The notes under the pieces were generated by a model. The model made no database searches, was not told the DNA's origin, and worked only from the letters and a program-made list of their open reading frames with translations. 64,000 nt of DNA, from positions 62,001 through 126,000 of the forward strand of contig NZ_CP042810.1 in the NCBI RefSeq assembly GCF_004014775.2, given 5' to 3'. Made by a program: the position numbers and the translations under genes. The stretch's first letter is position 1; each line of letters begins with the position of its first letter. This DNA comes from Acetobacter oryzoeni. Lineage in GTDB: Bacteria > Pseudomonadota > Alphaproteobacteria > Acetobacterales > Acetobacteraceae. Below, piece after piece: positions 53,429-62,250 of this stretch.

Positions 53429-54127
53429 TTAATCTTCATCAAGTAATGTTTGGATTTCTTTGAGACGAGTTCTTATTGCGATTAGCTGCTCAAGCATGTG
53501 CTTTCGGGTAGATTTTAATCGCCGCGCCTCAGTAGATAATGCAGCAAAATCAACATGCGAAATATTTCGTTTGATTGCTTTACGAAAAGCAATGATGGCA
53601 GACCTCGAAGTGTTTGGACCCACAAGACCTTGCTCGCGCGCAATATCGAGCTCGTCTGGTGCGAGTAAACTTAATTGGTAGGCGGCACTATATGAACCGG
53701 GCAAAGATGTCTCATCGAGACGGCCGGTATCTACAACGGTAGCAATGCGTCTAAATTGAGATGCAACAGGTTCTGAGAAAGGAAAAAATTCTTCGAAGCT
53801 TGATTTAAGTCGATTTTTTTCTTCTCGAGAAAAAAGTACGTTGTCGAGCGTATTTAATGCCCGTCCAATCTCTAAGAATGAACGTGCAGCTCTTTCCCAT
53901 GCAGCGTTAACGGCTCGTTGAGTTTCGAGAATAACGCGAATACGTGCTTGATCACTTGCTAGTTCGGTGCCAGAAAAAACGCTACTTATGGTCTCTAAGG
54001 TTTCTGACGATACAATAGTTAACTCGCGTAGCTCTTGGGGACGGGCATCGAATGCCGGCACTTCGTCTGCATCCAAATCCTGTAGAGCTCGTAGAGAAAC
54101 GCCCCGCCTTGAAGTTGCTTTACTCAT
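53429..54127 (-). CDS. Plasmid partition protein, ParB-like partner of ParA
   Basis: This 232-residue protein is the downstream partner in a parA operon. It has no ParB CTPase motif; it is mostly helical, with a long helix bundle (VILETQRAVNAAWERAARSFLEIGRALNTL) and a C-terminal coiled coil (STRKHMLEQLIAIRTRLKEIQ). A helix-turn-helix is possible around 120-150. Position and size fit a centromere-binding adaptor. The ATG at 54127 overlaps the parA stop as ATGA, which fixes the start; the frame reading to 54157 lies inside parA. Function is inferred from context. Confidence 0.7.
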   Translation of the reverse strand: MSKATSRRGVSLRALQDLDADEVPAFDARPQELRELTIVSSETLETISSVFSGTELASDQARIRVILETQRAVNAAWERAARSFLEIGRALNTLDNVLFSREEKNRLKSSFEEFFPFSEPVASQFRRIATVVDTGRLDETSLPGSYSAAYQLSLLAPDELDIAREQGLVGPNTSRSAIIAFRKAIKRNISHVDFAALSTEARRLKSTRKHMLEQLIAIRTRLKEIQTLLDED

Positions 54128-54798
54128 AAATCCAACTCCTGTTTTAGGTATGCCCACAACGCACCGAAAGCCTCAGCATTTTTCGGTTTACTTAGATCCA
54201 TCACTCCAAGGCCTTTACCATTTGCTAAAGATATTTCTTCAGCTTGTGATATTTCTATTGGACAGACTGGACCTACATTCATTAATTTTGAACGAATAGT
54301 CGCGTAGGAACGCGCACGTATATTAGCTCGATTAATAATAAAAGCCGCTTTTACATTACTTTGTTTCAGATGTCGCATCCATGGAGCGACACTATCAAAG
54401 TCATCTTGGGTCTGTTGGCAAGGTACAAGAACGAAATCAGCCCCTTCACACAGTCCGAGAATCGCGGTCATATTAATTTCTATTGATGGCGGTGTATCAA
54501 TAACAATAAAGTCAGCTGTAGAATCACACGCTTCTTTCAATGCGCCTCGCCAGTCATCTAGCATTACGCGACGCACTGGAATTTCCGAGACACCAGAGAT
54601 TCCAGCTCTGACGCGTTCACGTCGCTCTGCCCAGGTGGCTAGAGTTGCTTGTTTATCCATATCAAGACCGAGTACATTTTTTCCTGCCCTTGAAGCTAAA
54701 ACCAAGATATTTCGTGACAAAGACGACTTACCTACTCCTCCTTTGGGAGAAGAGAGCATTATTATAGATTGTCGGTGATTGTTTTTTGGCCTTACCAT
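54124..54798 (-). CDS. parA: ParA-family partition ATPase
   Basis: This 224-residue ATPase has the deviant Walker A motif KGGVGKS (residues 19-25), the A' motif GLDMDKQATLATWA and Walker B ADFIVIDTPPS near 95-105. It is a small ParA without the long N-terminal regulatory domain. It moves plasmid copies apart over the nucleoid. parB follows with an ATGA overlap; the double palindrome at 54898 lies 100 bp upstream and is the likely centromere and operator. Confidence 0.93.
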   Translation of the reverse strand: MVRPKNNHRQSIIMLSSPKGGVGKSSLSRNILVLASRAGKNVLGLDMDKQATLATWAERRERVRAGISGVSEIPVRRVMLDDWRGALKEACDSTADFIVIDTPPSIEINMTAILGLCEGADFVLVPCQQTQDDFDSVAPWMRHLKQSNVKAAFIINRANIRARSYATIRSKLMNVGPVCPIEISQAEEISLANGKGLGVMDLSKPKNAEAFGALWAYLKQELDL

Positions 54799-54897
54799 TG
54801 TGACCTCAGATCATGAGATAAAAACACGCTAAAAACGTGTAACCTAATTGCAGTATACCCGCAAAACATAACGCAGGCAGATAGATATATCCAGAAT

Positions 54898-54928
54898 TTT
54901 TACGCCGTAAAAATTTTACGGCGTAAAA
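54898..54928. promoter_or_regulatory. parS: Double palindrome, candidate parS centromere/operator
   Basis: TTTTACGCCGTAAAA at 54898-54912 and TTTTACGGCGTAAAA at 54914-54928 are inverted copies of each other separated by one A, and each is itself nearly symmetrical. The location upstream of parA fits a partition site and autoregulatory operator. Confidence 0.6.
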
Positions 54929-55213
54929 TAAAGCGGTCAAATATACCATACACCAGCCCTGAGTATGTGGCGCAAGTGGTTGGTGCTCGCCATGCTCGCC
55001 CGCTACGCGGTCTGTGCGTGGCTCCGCTCCTAGCGCAGGGCGCCGCACTTGCCCCACCCACTCCGGCCCGGTTGTCGGGAAAGTATCAAGGAGACGGAAT
55101 AAGGAAAGAGTAAACACTCCCCGTCCTGCACTTGATCCCGACCAACCCAGCAATCAGGCCCCCGACCCTCAGAAGAGGTGTCGGGCGAAGCCGTTTGGAC
55201 GGAGTGTGCCATC
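54929..55213. other. GC-rich spacer before the methyltransferase/helicase gene
   Basis: No supported gene. GC content rises sharply against the par region. It includes GTGTCGGGCG and a GGAG-type ribosome-binding site about 10 bp before 55214. Confidence 0.35.
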
Positions 55214-58080
55214 ATGTCCATGTCTGTCTCGCAACTCAATCTGTTCGATACTACAGTGCTGTCAGGTGAACTTGCAGCCCTCTGGTCTCTGGAAGATGAC
55301 CAGCCCATACCGGAAGTCTCGCTCCCCTCCCCTCAGACCTTCCGCATCCCGCAGCGGGATTTTCGTCTAAATGGCGTACGTGGTCTGGCTCAAGGCTGGA
55401 AAGCGCGTGCAGAAGCAAACATCGCAGCGATCGCACTGCTCGCGACACTTGAACGTGAGGATCGGAACGCCACAGCAGCAGAGCAGGACGTGCTGGTCCG
55501 TCTTACGGGCTTTGGCGCTGGTGAACTGGCCAACAGCCTTTTCCAGCCAACAGGCAGAGAGGTACGCAAGGGATGGGAAAGTCTTGCCGCAGAACTTGAG
55601 CATCTAACGTCGGAGACAGAACGCGCCGGTCTGCAACGTGCTACCCAGTATGCCCATTATACACCCGAACTGATCGTTCACTCGATGTGGGACATGGCCC
55701 TGCGTATGGGGTTTCTAGGCGGTTCAGTGCTTGAACCGGGGTGTGGCACGGGACTCTTCATCGCAGCCCGCCCAGAAAAACTCGACGGCAAGATCGCTTT
55801 TACCGGCATTGAGAACGACCCCATCACTGCCCGTATCGCGCGCAAGCTCTACCCGAACCAATGGATCCGCAGTGAGGACTTCACGCGTGCCCAGCTCCCA
55901 CAGGGCTATGATCTGGCGATTGGCAACCCTCCCTTCAGTAACCGCATGGTGCATGGTCGTGAGGGACTGGAGAGGCAGGGTCTGAGCCTCCATGATTTCT
56001 TCATCGCCCGTTCACTCGAAGTTCTGCGTCCAGGCGGGATCGCCCTGTTCGTAACCTCTCGTTACACACTGGACAAGACTGATCCGACAGCCCGACGGAT
56101 CATTGGCGAGAGTGCTGACCTTCTTGGCGCCGTGCGCTTGCCTGAAGGCGCAATGCGGGACGCTGCCGGGACTGATGTCGTAGTCGATGTGCTGGCATTC
56201 CGCAAACGTGAACCTGGAGAAATGTCCTCCAGCGAACACTGGATTGAAACAGCCGAAGTTCCCGAGAGCGACCACGGAAATGGCTCGCTACTCGTAAACC
56301 GGTATTTCCTTGATCACCCGGATCAGGTTCTTGGCACACATGTCTGGACTACAACGCAGTTTGGTCCTGGCTACACCTGCGCGCCTCGTGCGGAGACTGA
56401 GCTAGATCTTCTTCTTCCGCAAGCCCTGAACCGGATCGCACTCAGCGTGCATTTCCGTCCCCCTCGCGAGGCCCGCATTGTCCGACCAGCCGGTGAGGGC
56501 GTCACTATTGGAACTGCAGCAAGTGGGGCTGATCTCAAGGAGGGAAGCTACTTTGTTGATCGGGGTGTGCTGCACCAGATCATTGAGGGACAGGCCCAGA
56601 TCGTACCGATCCGCAAGGCAGGACAGACAGAAGGGATTTTTGCCAAACATGCGCGGATCATTCGTGCGCTGGTGCCCATCCGTGATGCCGCGCGCAGTGT
56701 ATTGCGGGCGCAGATGCAGAACCTGCCTTACGGTCCTCAGCAGCGCACTCTGAAAAAGGCCTATCAGAGCTTCGTGCGTGAATTTGGGCCGATCAATCAT
56801 ACTCGCACCACGCTGCGCGAGAACCCCGAAACAGGCAAGACGCGCGAACCCCAGCGTCGTCCAAACCTGCAACCCTTTCTGGATGACCCTGACGTCTGGC
56901 TGGTTGCTTCGATCGAGGAGTATGACGAGCGCACGGATACGGGGCGCATGGGGCCGATTTTCTCCGAGCGTGTCATTCATGCCCCAACAGAGCCGGAAAT
57001 CCACGGAGCCCATGACGCACTGGCTGTATCGCTACGTGAAACGGGCCGGGTGGATCTGCCTCTCACTGCCGAATTGTTGGGACGGAGTGAAGCCGGTGCC
57101 TTGGCTGAACTGGGGGAGAGCATTTACCTCGATCCCGAACGCAGCGAGCAGGGCAGGGACGTCTGGATCACGTCTGATGAGATGCTCTCAGGCGCCGTGC
57201 GAACCAAACTGGCTCTTGCACGCGAGGCCGCACATCATGATCAGCGGTATGCACGCAATGTCAGCGCCCTTGAAGGCGTGCAGCCGCCGGATCTGCGTCC
57301 CTCTGAAATTACGGCCCGTCTGGGTGCGCCCTGGTTGCCCGTCACTGACATTGAGGACTTCGTGCACGAGGTCATGGGGATTGAAACGACCATTCGTCAT
57401 ACCCCAGAGGTCGCATGCTGGAGTGTCAACCCTGCGCCATTCCTGTCACGCGCAGAAGCAACATCTGTCTGGGGCACGGAACGACGCAATGCGGCTGAAC
57501 TTCTGGAGGACGCGCTGTCCCAGTCCATTCCCAAAATCTGGGATCACGGGCGCGATGAGAATGGCAATGACCGGCGCGAACTCAATACGCAGGAAACCGA
57601 GGCAGCCAAGGAAAAACTGGCGGCTATCAAGAGCGCGTTCGAAAAATGGGTCTGGGGGGATCCCGAGCGCTCGGACCGTCTCGTAAAGCTCTATAACGAG
57701 ACCTACAATAACCTTGTGCCGCGTGCCTTTGATGGCAGTCATCTGCGTCTGCCTGGAGCGAGCAGTGTGATTACCCTGCGTGCTCATCAGAAGCGCGTGG
57801 TTTGGCGGATTATCGCTTCAGGACGCACCTACATGGCGCATGCCGTGGGAGTGGGGAAAACATTCTCCATGGCCGCGGCCGTCATGGAGCAGAAACGGCT
57901 TGGACTGATCAGCAAGGCCGTGATTGTGGTGCCAGGTCATTGCCTTGCACAGATGGCGCGTGAGTTTCTCATGCTTTATCCCACGGCACGGATCATGGTG
58001 GCCGACGAAACCAATTTCGTCAAAGCCAAACGCCAGCGTTTCATTGCCCGTGCGGCGACAGAAAACTGGGACGCGACCAG
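55214..58080 (+). pseudogene. Methyltransferase/SF2-helicase gene truncated in its helicase domain
   Basis: This is the N-terminal part of the large plasmid proteins that join an N6-adenine methyltransferase with a Snf2-like helicase, normally about 1600 residues. Visible are VLEPGCGTGLFI (SAM site, about 172) and GNPPFSNRM (catalytic NPPF, about 237), then a long middle part and the helicase start (LRAHQKRVVWRII, then AVGVGKTFSMAAAVMEQ near 875). Similarity stops after ATENWDA at about 58078, in the middle of the helicase core; a run of unrelated residues follows to a stop at 58162. The methyltransferase could still be made. The start at 55214 has GGAG at good distance. Confidence 0.8.
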
Positions 58081-58638
58081 TATCTTTTTTTCGAACTGGG
58101 TGGTGATAACAACCTTTATGAACCATACTCCACGAACAACCGCACGAGGCAAAGACGTGTAAGAGACTGGTCTTTGATTGCAATGGGATCTGACTGGGAA
58201 GTCATGCGTCAACTCGTCACGTTTTCCGCTTCTTGTGAAGGCGGCGGTATGCGCTTCAGTGGTGCTTCTGATACTTCTGCTGAAACCTATATTCGCAAAT
58301 GCCGGGCGACATTGGCTGGTGCTGTCTCGCCTGGACATCTCTTGCAGAAAATGAGCTGTGGGGTGTCGTTGCAAATTGCACGATCAGAAATTGAAGGCTC
58401 ATCATGGCGGCAAGGAAATATCGAGAAGCTCACGACGCTTCTCGGCCCGTCTGGGAGCACTGATAGGTATGAGTGGTATCTCAGACCTTTGCATGTCATC
58501 AAAGATGCCGCGGCCCTGTTGGCATACGGCGATATGGATGGGAGGCCAATTTACAACATGGCAAGTGTCAGCGTGCTCAGTTCGTCCAAGGGGCCTCTGA
58601 TGAAGGAATTACAGTCGCGGAACGCTGAATTGTTCTAG
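58079..58638 (+). pseudogene. 5'-truncated hypothetical gene fused to the helicase remnant
   Basis: In a different frame from the helicase, coding-like sequence begins exactly at the break (DQYLFFELGGDNNLYEPYST) and runs without a stop through RDWSLIAMGSDWEVMRQLVTF to 58638. An ATG at 58183 allows a 151-residue product. The residues before it look genuine, so the original start was probably lost in the deletion that joined the two genes. Family unknown. A strong bidirectional hairpin follows. Confidence 0.6.
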
Positions 58639-58649
58639 AGAACAGACGG

Positions 58650-58681
58650 TCCTGCCTGCATAGTCTGTTATGCAGGCAGGA
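58650..58681. terminator. Bidirectional hairpin between convergent genes
   Basis: TCCTGCCTGCATA (58650-58662) and TATGCAGGCAGGA (58669-58681) form a perfect 13-bp stem with a 6-nt loop, between the plus-strand remnant and the minus-strand small membrane gene. Confidence 0.7.
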
Positions 58682-58691
58682 TGCATCAGTC

Positions 58692-58889
58692 TTAAACCCT
58701 ATCGCCTGCTTTCATCATGTAACGCCAGGCGATTACGGCACACACTGCTGAAGGAAGAATCATCAATTTTGCCGTGATTGGGCAAGCATTACAAGCAGCT
58801 CCGATAGCGATGGTCCCAAAAAGCATTTCGAAGGTGCCGAAAATACCACCTTTAACCATATCGCTTTGGTATTCTTGAAGACCCGTCAT
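58692..58889 (-). CDS. Small two-segment membrane protein
   Basis: A 65-residue protein with two hydrophobic stretches (GIFGTFEMLFGTIAIGAA and AKLMILPSAVCAVIAWRY). No family is recognised. The ATG at 58889 has only a weak AAGAAA before it. It is probably the last gene of the mucR-led cluster on this strand (59672 to 58692). Confidence 0.5.
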   Translation of the reverse strand: MTGLQEYQSDMVKGGIFGTFEMLFGTIAIGAACNACPITAKLMILPSAVCAVIAWRYMMKAGDRV

Positions 58890-58909
58890 GATTGTTTCTT
58901 TTCTTGCTG

Positions 58910-59104
58910 TTAATTAGGGGCCAGCGCCGAACAGACTGTCCGTCCCCCCACGCCATGCCGCCAGAAAGGCAGGAAGAATAAGTAAAAAAACGCGAGCAGT
59001 CCCTGCTTTCGTTCGCTAAACCAAAGCCAGGTGACGATGAAAACCACAACAGAATAAAGCAACAGAAATAAAAGTACGTTTATGCTCAGGCTATTACTGT
59101 CCAT
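58910..59104 (-). CDS. Small membrane protein downstream of mucR
   Basis: A 64-residue protein with one long or two close membrane helices (INVLLFLLLYSVVVFIVTWLWF and LLAFFYLFFLPF). It starts at 59104, inside the last codons of the mucR gene (overlap 11 bp), so it is probably translated from the same transcript. An apparent longer frame to 59215 lies in mucR. No family is recognised. Confidence 0.5.
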   Translation of the reverse strand: MDSNSLSINVLLFLLLYSVVVFIVTWLWFSERKQGLLAFFYLFFLPFWRHGVGGRTVCSALAPN

Positions 59105-59672
59105 TTCTCGTTTTCCGACCGCGTGCCTTCCGGTCTGAGGGGATGTCTGCTTCACCTGATGAGAGTGTCGCATTGGTGTCATTGCCACGTCGCCCCAGAG
59201 AGTTGCGCTTGGCAATGGCGGCCCGCTGTGCGGAATAGTTTGGGGCCACCATGGGATATTCTGGGGGCAATCCCCAGCGTGCGCGGTACTCTTCAGGCGT
59301 CAGGTTGAAATGTCTCTGAAGGTAGGATTTCAGCATCTTTGTTTTCTTACCGTCCTCAAGACAGACGATATAATCGGGAAAGACCGAGCGCTTGATGGGG
59401 ACCGCCGGTGTGCGGTCCTGAGATACGATTTTTTCGGGAGCTGGTGGTGCAGGTATGACGTCAGGGACCGGCGCAACGGAAGGCCTTGCGGCTTTCTCTG
59501 GCTTTTCAGGAGCGGGTTGGGAGAGTGTATCGAGCGTCGCATAGACTGATCTGATCAGATCTGGAAGGGCTTCAGCGCTGACCGTGTTGTTGCCAACGTA
59601 GGCTGATATGATTGTAACGGTCTGCTCCACCTTTTGTGTGTCAGGTTCGTGAACGGATACGGACTCTGTCAT
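59094..59672 (-). CDS. MucR-family transcriptional regulator (second copy)
   Basis: This 192-residue protein has the same MucR core as the gene at 28823 (KRSVFPDYIVCLEDGKKTKMLKSYL, then NLTPEEYRARWGLPPEYPMVAP). A proline/alanine-rich linker lies before it, and the N-terminal helical domain is typical of MucR oligomerisation parts. Again there is a single finger cysteine. I start at the ATG at 59672. Two small membrane genes follow on the same strand. The family controls many horizontally acquired genes in Alphaproteobacteria. Confidence 0.9.
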   Translation of the reverse strand: MTESVSVHEPDTQKVEQTVTIISAYVGNNTVSAEALPDLIRSVYATLDTLSQPAPEKPEKAARPSVAPVPDVIPAPPAPEKIVSQDRTPAVPIKRSVFPDYIVCLEDGKKTKMLKSYLQRHFNLTPEEYRARWGLPPEYPMVAPNYSAQRAAIAKRNSLGRRGNDTNATLSSGEADIPSDRKARGRKTRNGQ

Positions 59673-59795
59673 TGCGCCTGTCTTTCTGTTATCTGAATGT
59701 CGTCTCAATAGTAAATCTCTGACCTGTAATGGAAAAACCCATTTAACATGTCGTAAATCATAGGCAAGGTATTGCTGCTATCGCGTAAAGGGTGC

Positions 59796-60080
59796 TTAAT
59801 CCGCCAACGATCCTTTGGTTTGGTTGTTGCATTTCATACAGGGCACGCCCTGCAGAACATGTGTTTTGTTCCGACGTTCAAGCCAGCCACTTTCCCAACC
59901 ACAGCGGGCGCATGAAAACAGGGCAACGCATGTATTGCCCGGTTCGTAAATACAGCCGTGATCTCCAACATCACTCATGTGTGCCAGGTAGCGCCGTGGT
60001 GCGCGCGGCTTGCGGTATCCAAACAGATCGGCCTGACGACTGGATGCTCCTGACTGGGAGGAAGGCGTGTGTCTGTCCAT
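59796..60080 (-). CDS. Small zinc-ribbon protein
   Basis: A 94-residue protein with two Cys pairs, SCARCGWES and PCMKCNNQ, spaced as in a zinc ribbon. The N-terminus (PSSQSGASSRQADLFGY) is flexible. The ATG at 60080 is right after the stop of the gene at 60085, so the two are coupled. It resembles small plasmid proteins of unknown function. A longer frame to 60239 lies inside the upstream gene and is not supported. Confidence 0.5.
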   Translation of the reverse strand: MDRHTPSSQSGASSRQADLFGYRKPRAPRRYLAHMSDVGDHGCIYEPGNTCVALFSCARCGWESGWLERRNKTHVLQGVPCMKCNNQTKGSLAD

Positions 60081-60084
60081 GAGG

Positions 60085-60438
60085 TTAGCCCATCCCTGAA
60101 AAAACAGCATAGTCCTTATCTTTGTGGATATCCATGCAGAGATCCATGATGAAGGCGAGCGTCTCATGCGATGTGGCAGGACCATCCAGCCAGTGCGCCT
60201 GCTTGTTTTCGGATACCAGAAGCCAGATCTGGAAGGCACAAGGTGTCGTGATGTAAATGCCTATGCCCGCAAGGGCTGCCACAACAAGGTCCACTGTCGC
60301 AAGTTCATCACGAGGGGCAAAGCTGATCTCATCCGATCCCACTGCGTTCTGATGCGCGATTTTGACAAGCTGTTCCAATGCCGATTGCAGATGCGTGGGA
60401 AACATGCTGTTGATCTGATCTCTATCGCTGATCATCAA
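60085..60438 (-). CDS. Hypothetical plasmid protein
   Basis: A 117-residue protein, mostly helical with a hydrophobic middle (ATVDLVVAALAGIGIYI). No family is recognised. The gene is first in a two-gene unit with the zinc-ribbon gene, four bases apart. Confidence 0.45.
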   Translation of the reverse strand: MMISDRDQINSMFPTHLQSALEQLVKIAHQNAVGSDEISFAPRDELATVDLVVAALAGIGIYITTPCAFQIWLLVSENKQAHWLDGPATSHETLAFIMDLCMDIHKDKDYAVFSGMG

Positions 60439-60652
60439 CGAGGTCCTCTTCCTTTCACGTCAGTATTGGACACTCTAGAAGGGCATTATGCGACCAGATA
60501 GGAAAATGACGGCTTTAATGTCATCGTGATTTTGCTGTCCGCTGACTGAAAGGTTGTGTGCTTTGTACATTTCCTTTCGCCGCAAGCCCTGTCCTCTGTG
60601 AAAAAGTGCCGAAAAGGCCCGGGGGCGCCCCTGTCGGGGTGCGTTCGCCCAG

Positions 60653-60706
60653 CATCTCTAGGCGGCAAAGCCGCCAAGAGATGTCGAGCCCCCTAAACGG
60701 GGTCTC
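60653..60706. repeat. Tandem hairpins, possible transfer-origin or regulatory structure
   Basis: CATCTCT-A-GGCGGC (60653-60666) and GCCGCC-A-AGAGATG (60670-60683) pair over 13 bp with one mismatch and a 3-nt loop. Directly after, GAGCCCCC and GGGGTCTC (60686-60706) form a second hairpin. Paired hairpins next to each other before plasmid genes are seen at transfer origins, but no nick motif is recognisable. Confidence 0.35.
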
Positions 60707-60721
60707 GCCACTTTCGTGCTA

Positions 60722-60934
60722 ATGCTCAAGCGACAGGCCGCCCGCGAACTGTCCTCTGGCTTTACAAACGAAAACCGCGACGAAGATCGCATGGGCATTG
60801 ATGGTCAGGCAAACCGCGCCGCCAAGGCTTATGCCGAATATTTCGGCTCCGAATGGAAGTCCTACAGCCGCAATTCCGTCCGCTCTCTTGACCGGCAGAT
60901 TGCCGACGCACAGGCCGACGCCCTCGGTTTCTGA
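60722..60934 (+). CDS. Small plasmid protein; N-terminal part resembles a MazE tail
   Basis: A frame of up to 70 residues. The C-terminal part (AAKAYAEYFGSEWKSYSRNS, then LDRQIADAQADALGF) looks like a real small protein. The first part contains ELSSGFTNENRDEDRMG, closely like the MazE tail ELVSGITNENRHDEIDFG at 28.2 kb, so the true start may be the ATG at 60791 and the upstream part a leftover antitoxin fragment. A perfect terminator follows. Confidence 0.5.
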   Translation: MLKRQAARELSSGFTNENRDEDRMGIDGQANRAAKAYAEYFGSEWKSYSRNSVRSLDRQIADAQADALGF

Positions 60935-60940
60935 TATGGC

Positions 60941-60967
60941 AACCGGGCGGCTCCGCCGCCCGGTTTT
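60941..60967 (+). terminator. Rho-independent terminator
   Basis: CCGGGCGGC (60943-60951), loop TCC, GCCGCCCGG (60955-60963), then TTTT. It lies 7 bp after the small plasmid gene. Confidence 0.8.
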
Positions 60968-60992
60968 CATCCTTCACACCGGAAAGAATTGG

Positions 60993-61295
60993 ATGGACAC
61001 GAAACAGATTACAGACCGGGAGCGCCGCTTTCTGACCGCTATTCTCCCCCCAAGGCAGACCCGGAAATCTCAGAAAGACAGGCTTAAGGCTCTTGCAAGG
61101 GCTTTCCAAACGACCGCACTCAGCATTTCAGGTGCGGGCATCATCACCCCACTTTTTACGGGACAGGTGCATGTGAGTAGCCAAGGTATGATCTTGGCGG
61201 GCTGTATTGCCCTGATAGTCGAAACCATTTCCTTGCTCATTCTCGCCTTTATCCGCTATCCTGAAGATGGAAAGGAGAACGCAGACCATGAATGA
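60993..61295 (+). CDS. Small membrane protein
   Basis: A 100-residue protein with a basic N-terminal third and two membrane segments (ALSISGAGIITPLFTG and MILAGCIALIVETISLLILAFI). The ATG at 60993 follows GGAAAG at a suitable distance. A much longer frame from 60798 runs through the preceding gene and terminator and is rejected. It overlaps the next gene by eight bases. Confidence 0.55.
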   Translation: MDTKQITDRERRFLTAILPPRQTRKSQKDRLKALARAFQTTALSISGAGIITPLFTGQVHVSSQGMILAGCIALIVETISLLILAFIRYPEDGKENADHE

Positions 61296-61434
61296 TTTTA
61301 TTTCTAACATGCTGCTGGTTGTTGTGCCTTTCTTGGGTGGGACACTCATTTTTGGTCTCGCTCTAGGCCCAATCCTGCGCCGCCTTAACAAATTGCGCGA
61401 CAGGCTCGAAGCACAGGCTCCTCATAACCCATAA
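61288..61434 (+). CDS. Very small membrane protein (48 residues)
   Basis: The ATG at 61288 lies in the last codons of the preceding gene and opens a 48-residue frame with one membrane helix (MLLVVVPFLGGTLIFGLALGP) followed by a basic/acidic helix (RRLNKLRDRLEAQ). GGAGAA lies upstream. A terminator starts five bases after the stop, so the two genes form a complete short operon. Function unknown. Confidence 0.55.
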   Translation: MNDFISNMLLVVVPFLGGTLIFGLALGPILRRLNKLRDRLEAQAPHNP

Positions 61435-61438
61435 TCGC

Positions 61439-61463
61439 AAGGGCGGCCTCAGTGCCGCCTTTT
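61439..61463 (+). terminator. Rho-independent terminator of the two small membrane genes
   Basis: GGCGGC (61442-61447), loop CTCAGT, GCCGCC (61454-61459), then TTTT. It is placed directly after the stop at 61434. Confidence 0.75.
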
Positions 61464-61761
61464 CCTTGTCAGCCGGCAGTGCGTGGTGAAAAGGGGGCCA
61501 GCTGCGCTGGCCAACTATGAATGGTCGGAGCTGCGCCCCGGCAGCTCTTGGACTTTGGCCACGCTCTCCAGATCCAGTCTCCCTGAAACCTAGTCCTGCC
61601 AAGGCTCATGAAGGGCATCACTGCACCCATTGTCCTCTTCATGGATGACACGGTGCTGGGCACGACGCTCAGAATGTATCCGCTCTTATGGTTGCCGAAA
61701 TCGCGTCCCGTGATGCCCATGTGCTGGTCCGGCTGGATGCGCTTCGCGGGAGGATGTCATC
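61464..61761. other. Intergenic region
   Basis: No supported gene; a 25-codon frame (MVAEIASRDAHVLVRLD) ends at the start of the 61762 gene with a short overlap and may be the tail of a lost upstream gene. Confidence 0.3.
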
Positions 61762-62178
61762 ATGAGTGCGCTTGTGCGCCAACTGGGGCGGACGGCCTTC
61801 CATATCGTGAATGGAACGCGGGTGCCTGGCTTTGCCAGGCACAACACGCTCGGGCGTTTTGAAGGGCTGCTGCTGGACATTCAGGAGGACCCGGAAGCCT
61901 TTGCTCTTTTTCGTTCCCTAGTGCCAGAGCATAACCCTACGCCTCATGATGTCGCCCGTGGTCTGGCTGACCTTGTCCCTTTGCGCTTCCAGTTGCGAGA
62001 GGATGATGCTTTCCGGCTTTTCTCCAGATCAGGCGCACTGGCCTTCATTGCTGCGCGTCGTGACGAAGCCCGTATCGAAGGGTTGCAGGGGCTGGCAGCG
62101 CCACTCTCTATCGCTGGTGCTGACTATATGGTGCACTACATGCGTGGTTGGGACGGTAGGACAGTCGGGCATCTCTGA
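61762..62178 (+). CDS. Hypothetical plasmid protein
   Basis: A 138-residue protein that I cannot place in a family. It is compact and mixed alpha/beta (HDVARGLADLVPLRFQLREDDAF, then LFSRSGALAFIAARRDEARIEG). ATG at 61762 follows GGGAGGATG-type sequence. It precedes the dead vapBC pair. Confidence 0.45.
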   Translation: MSALVRQLGRTAFHIVNGTRVPGFARHNTLGRFEGLLLDIQEDPEAFALFRSLVPEHNPTPHDVARGLADLVPLRFQLREDDAFRLFSRSGALAFIAARRDEARIEGLQGLAAPLSIAGADYMVHYMRGWDGRTVGHL

Positions 62179-62250
62179 GAGGACAATCAAATGTCTTGAG
62201 TTTTGAGAGTTTGGCATATACATTATGGGATATACGCATAGGAGACCCTT

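Noticed and set aside
54806..55153. 115-residue minus-strand frame upstream of parA
   Set aside because: It covers the partition palindrome and promoter region, and its first half is low-complexity translated GC-rich DNA.
56402..57013. 203-residue minus-strand frame opposite the methyltransferase gene
   Set aside because: Antisense to a well-supported gene, with no motif or ribosome-binding site.
56778..57686. 302-residue plus-strand frame inside the methyltransferase/helicase gene
   Set aside because: It lies fully within a gene with clear motifs in another frame and has no family pattern of its own; a shadow of GC-rich coding DNA.
59796..60239. 147-residue version of the zinc-ribbon gene
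   Set aside because: Its N-terminal 53 residues overlap the upstream gene; the ATG at 60080 directly after that stop is the better start.
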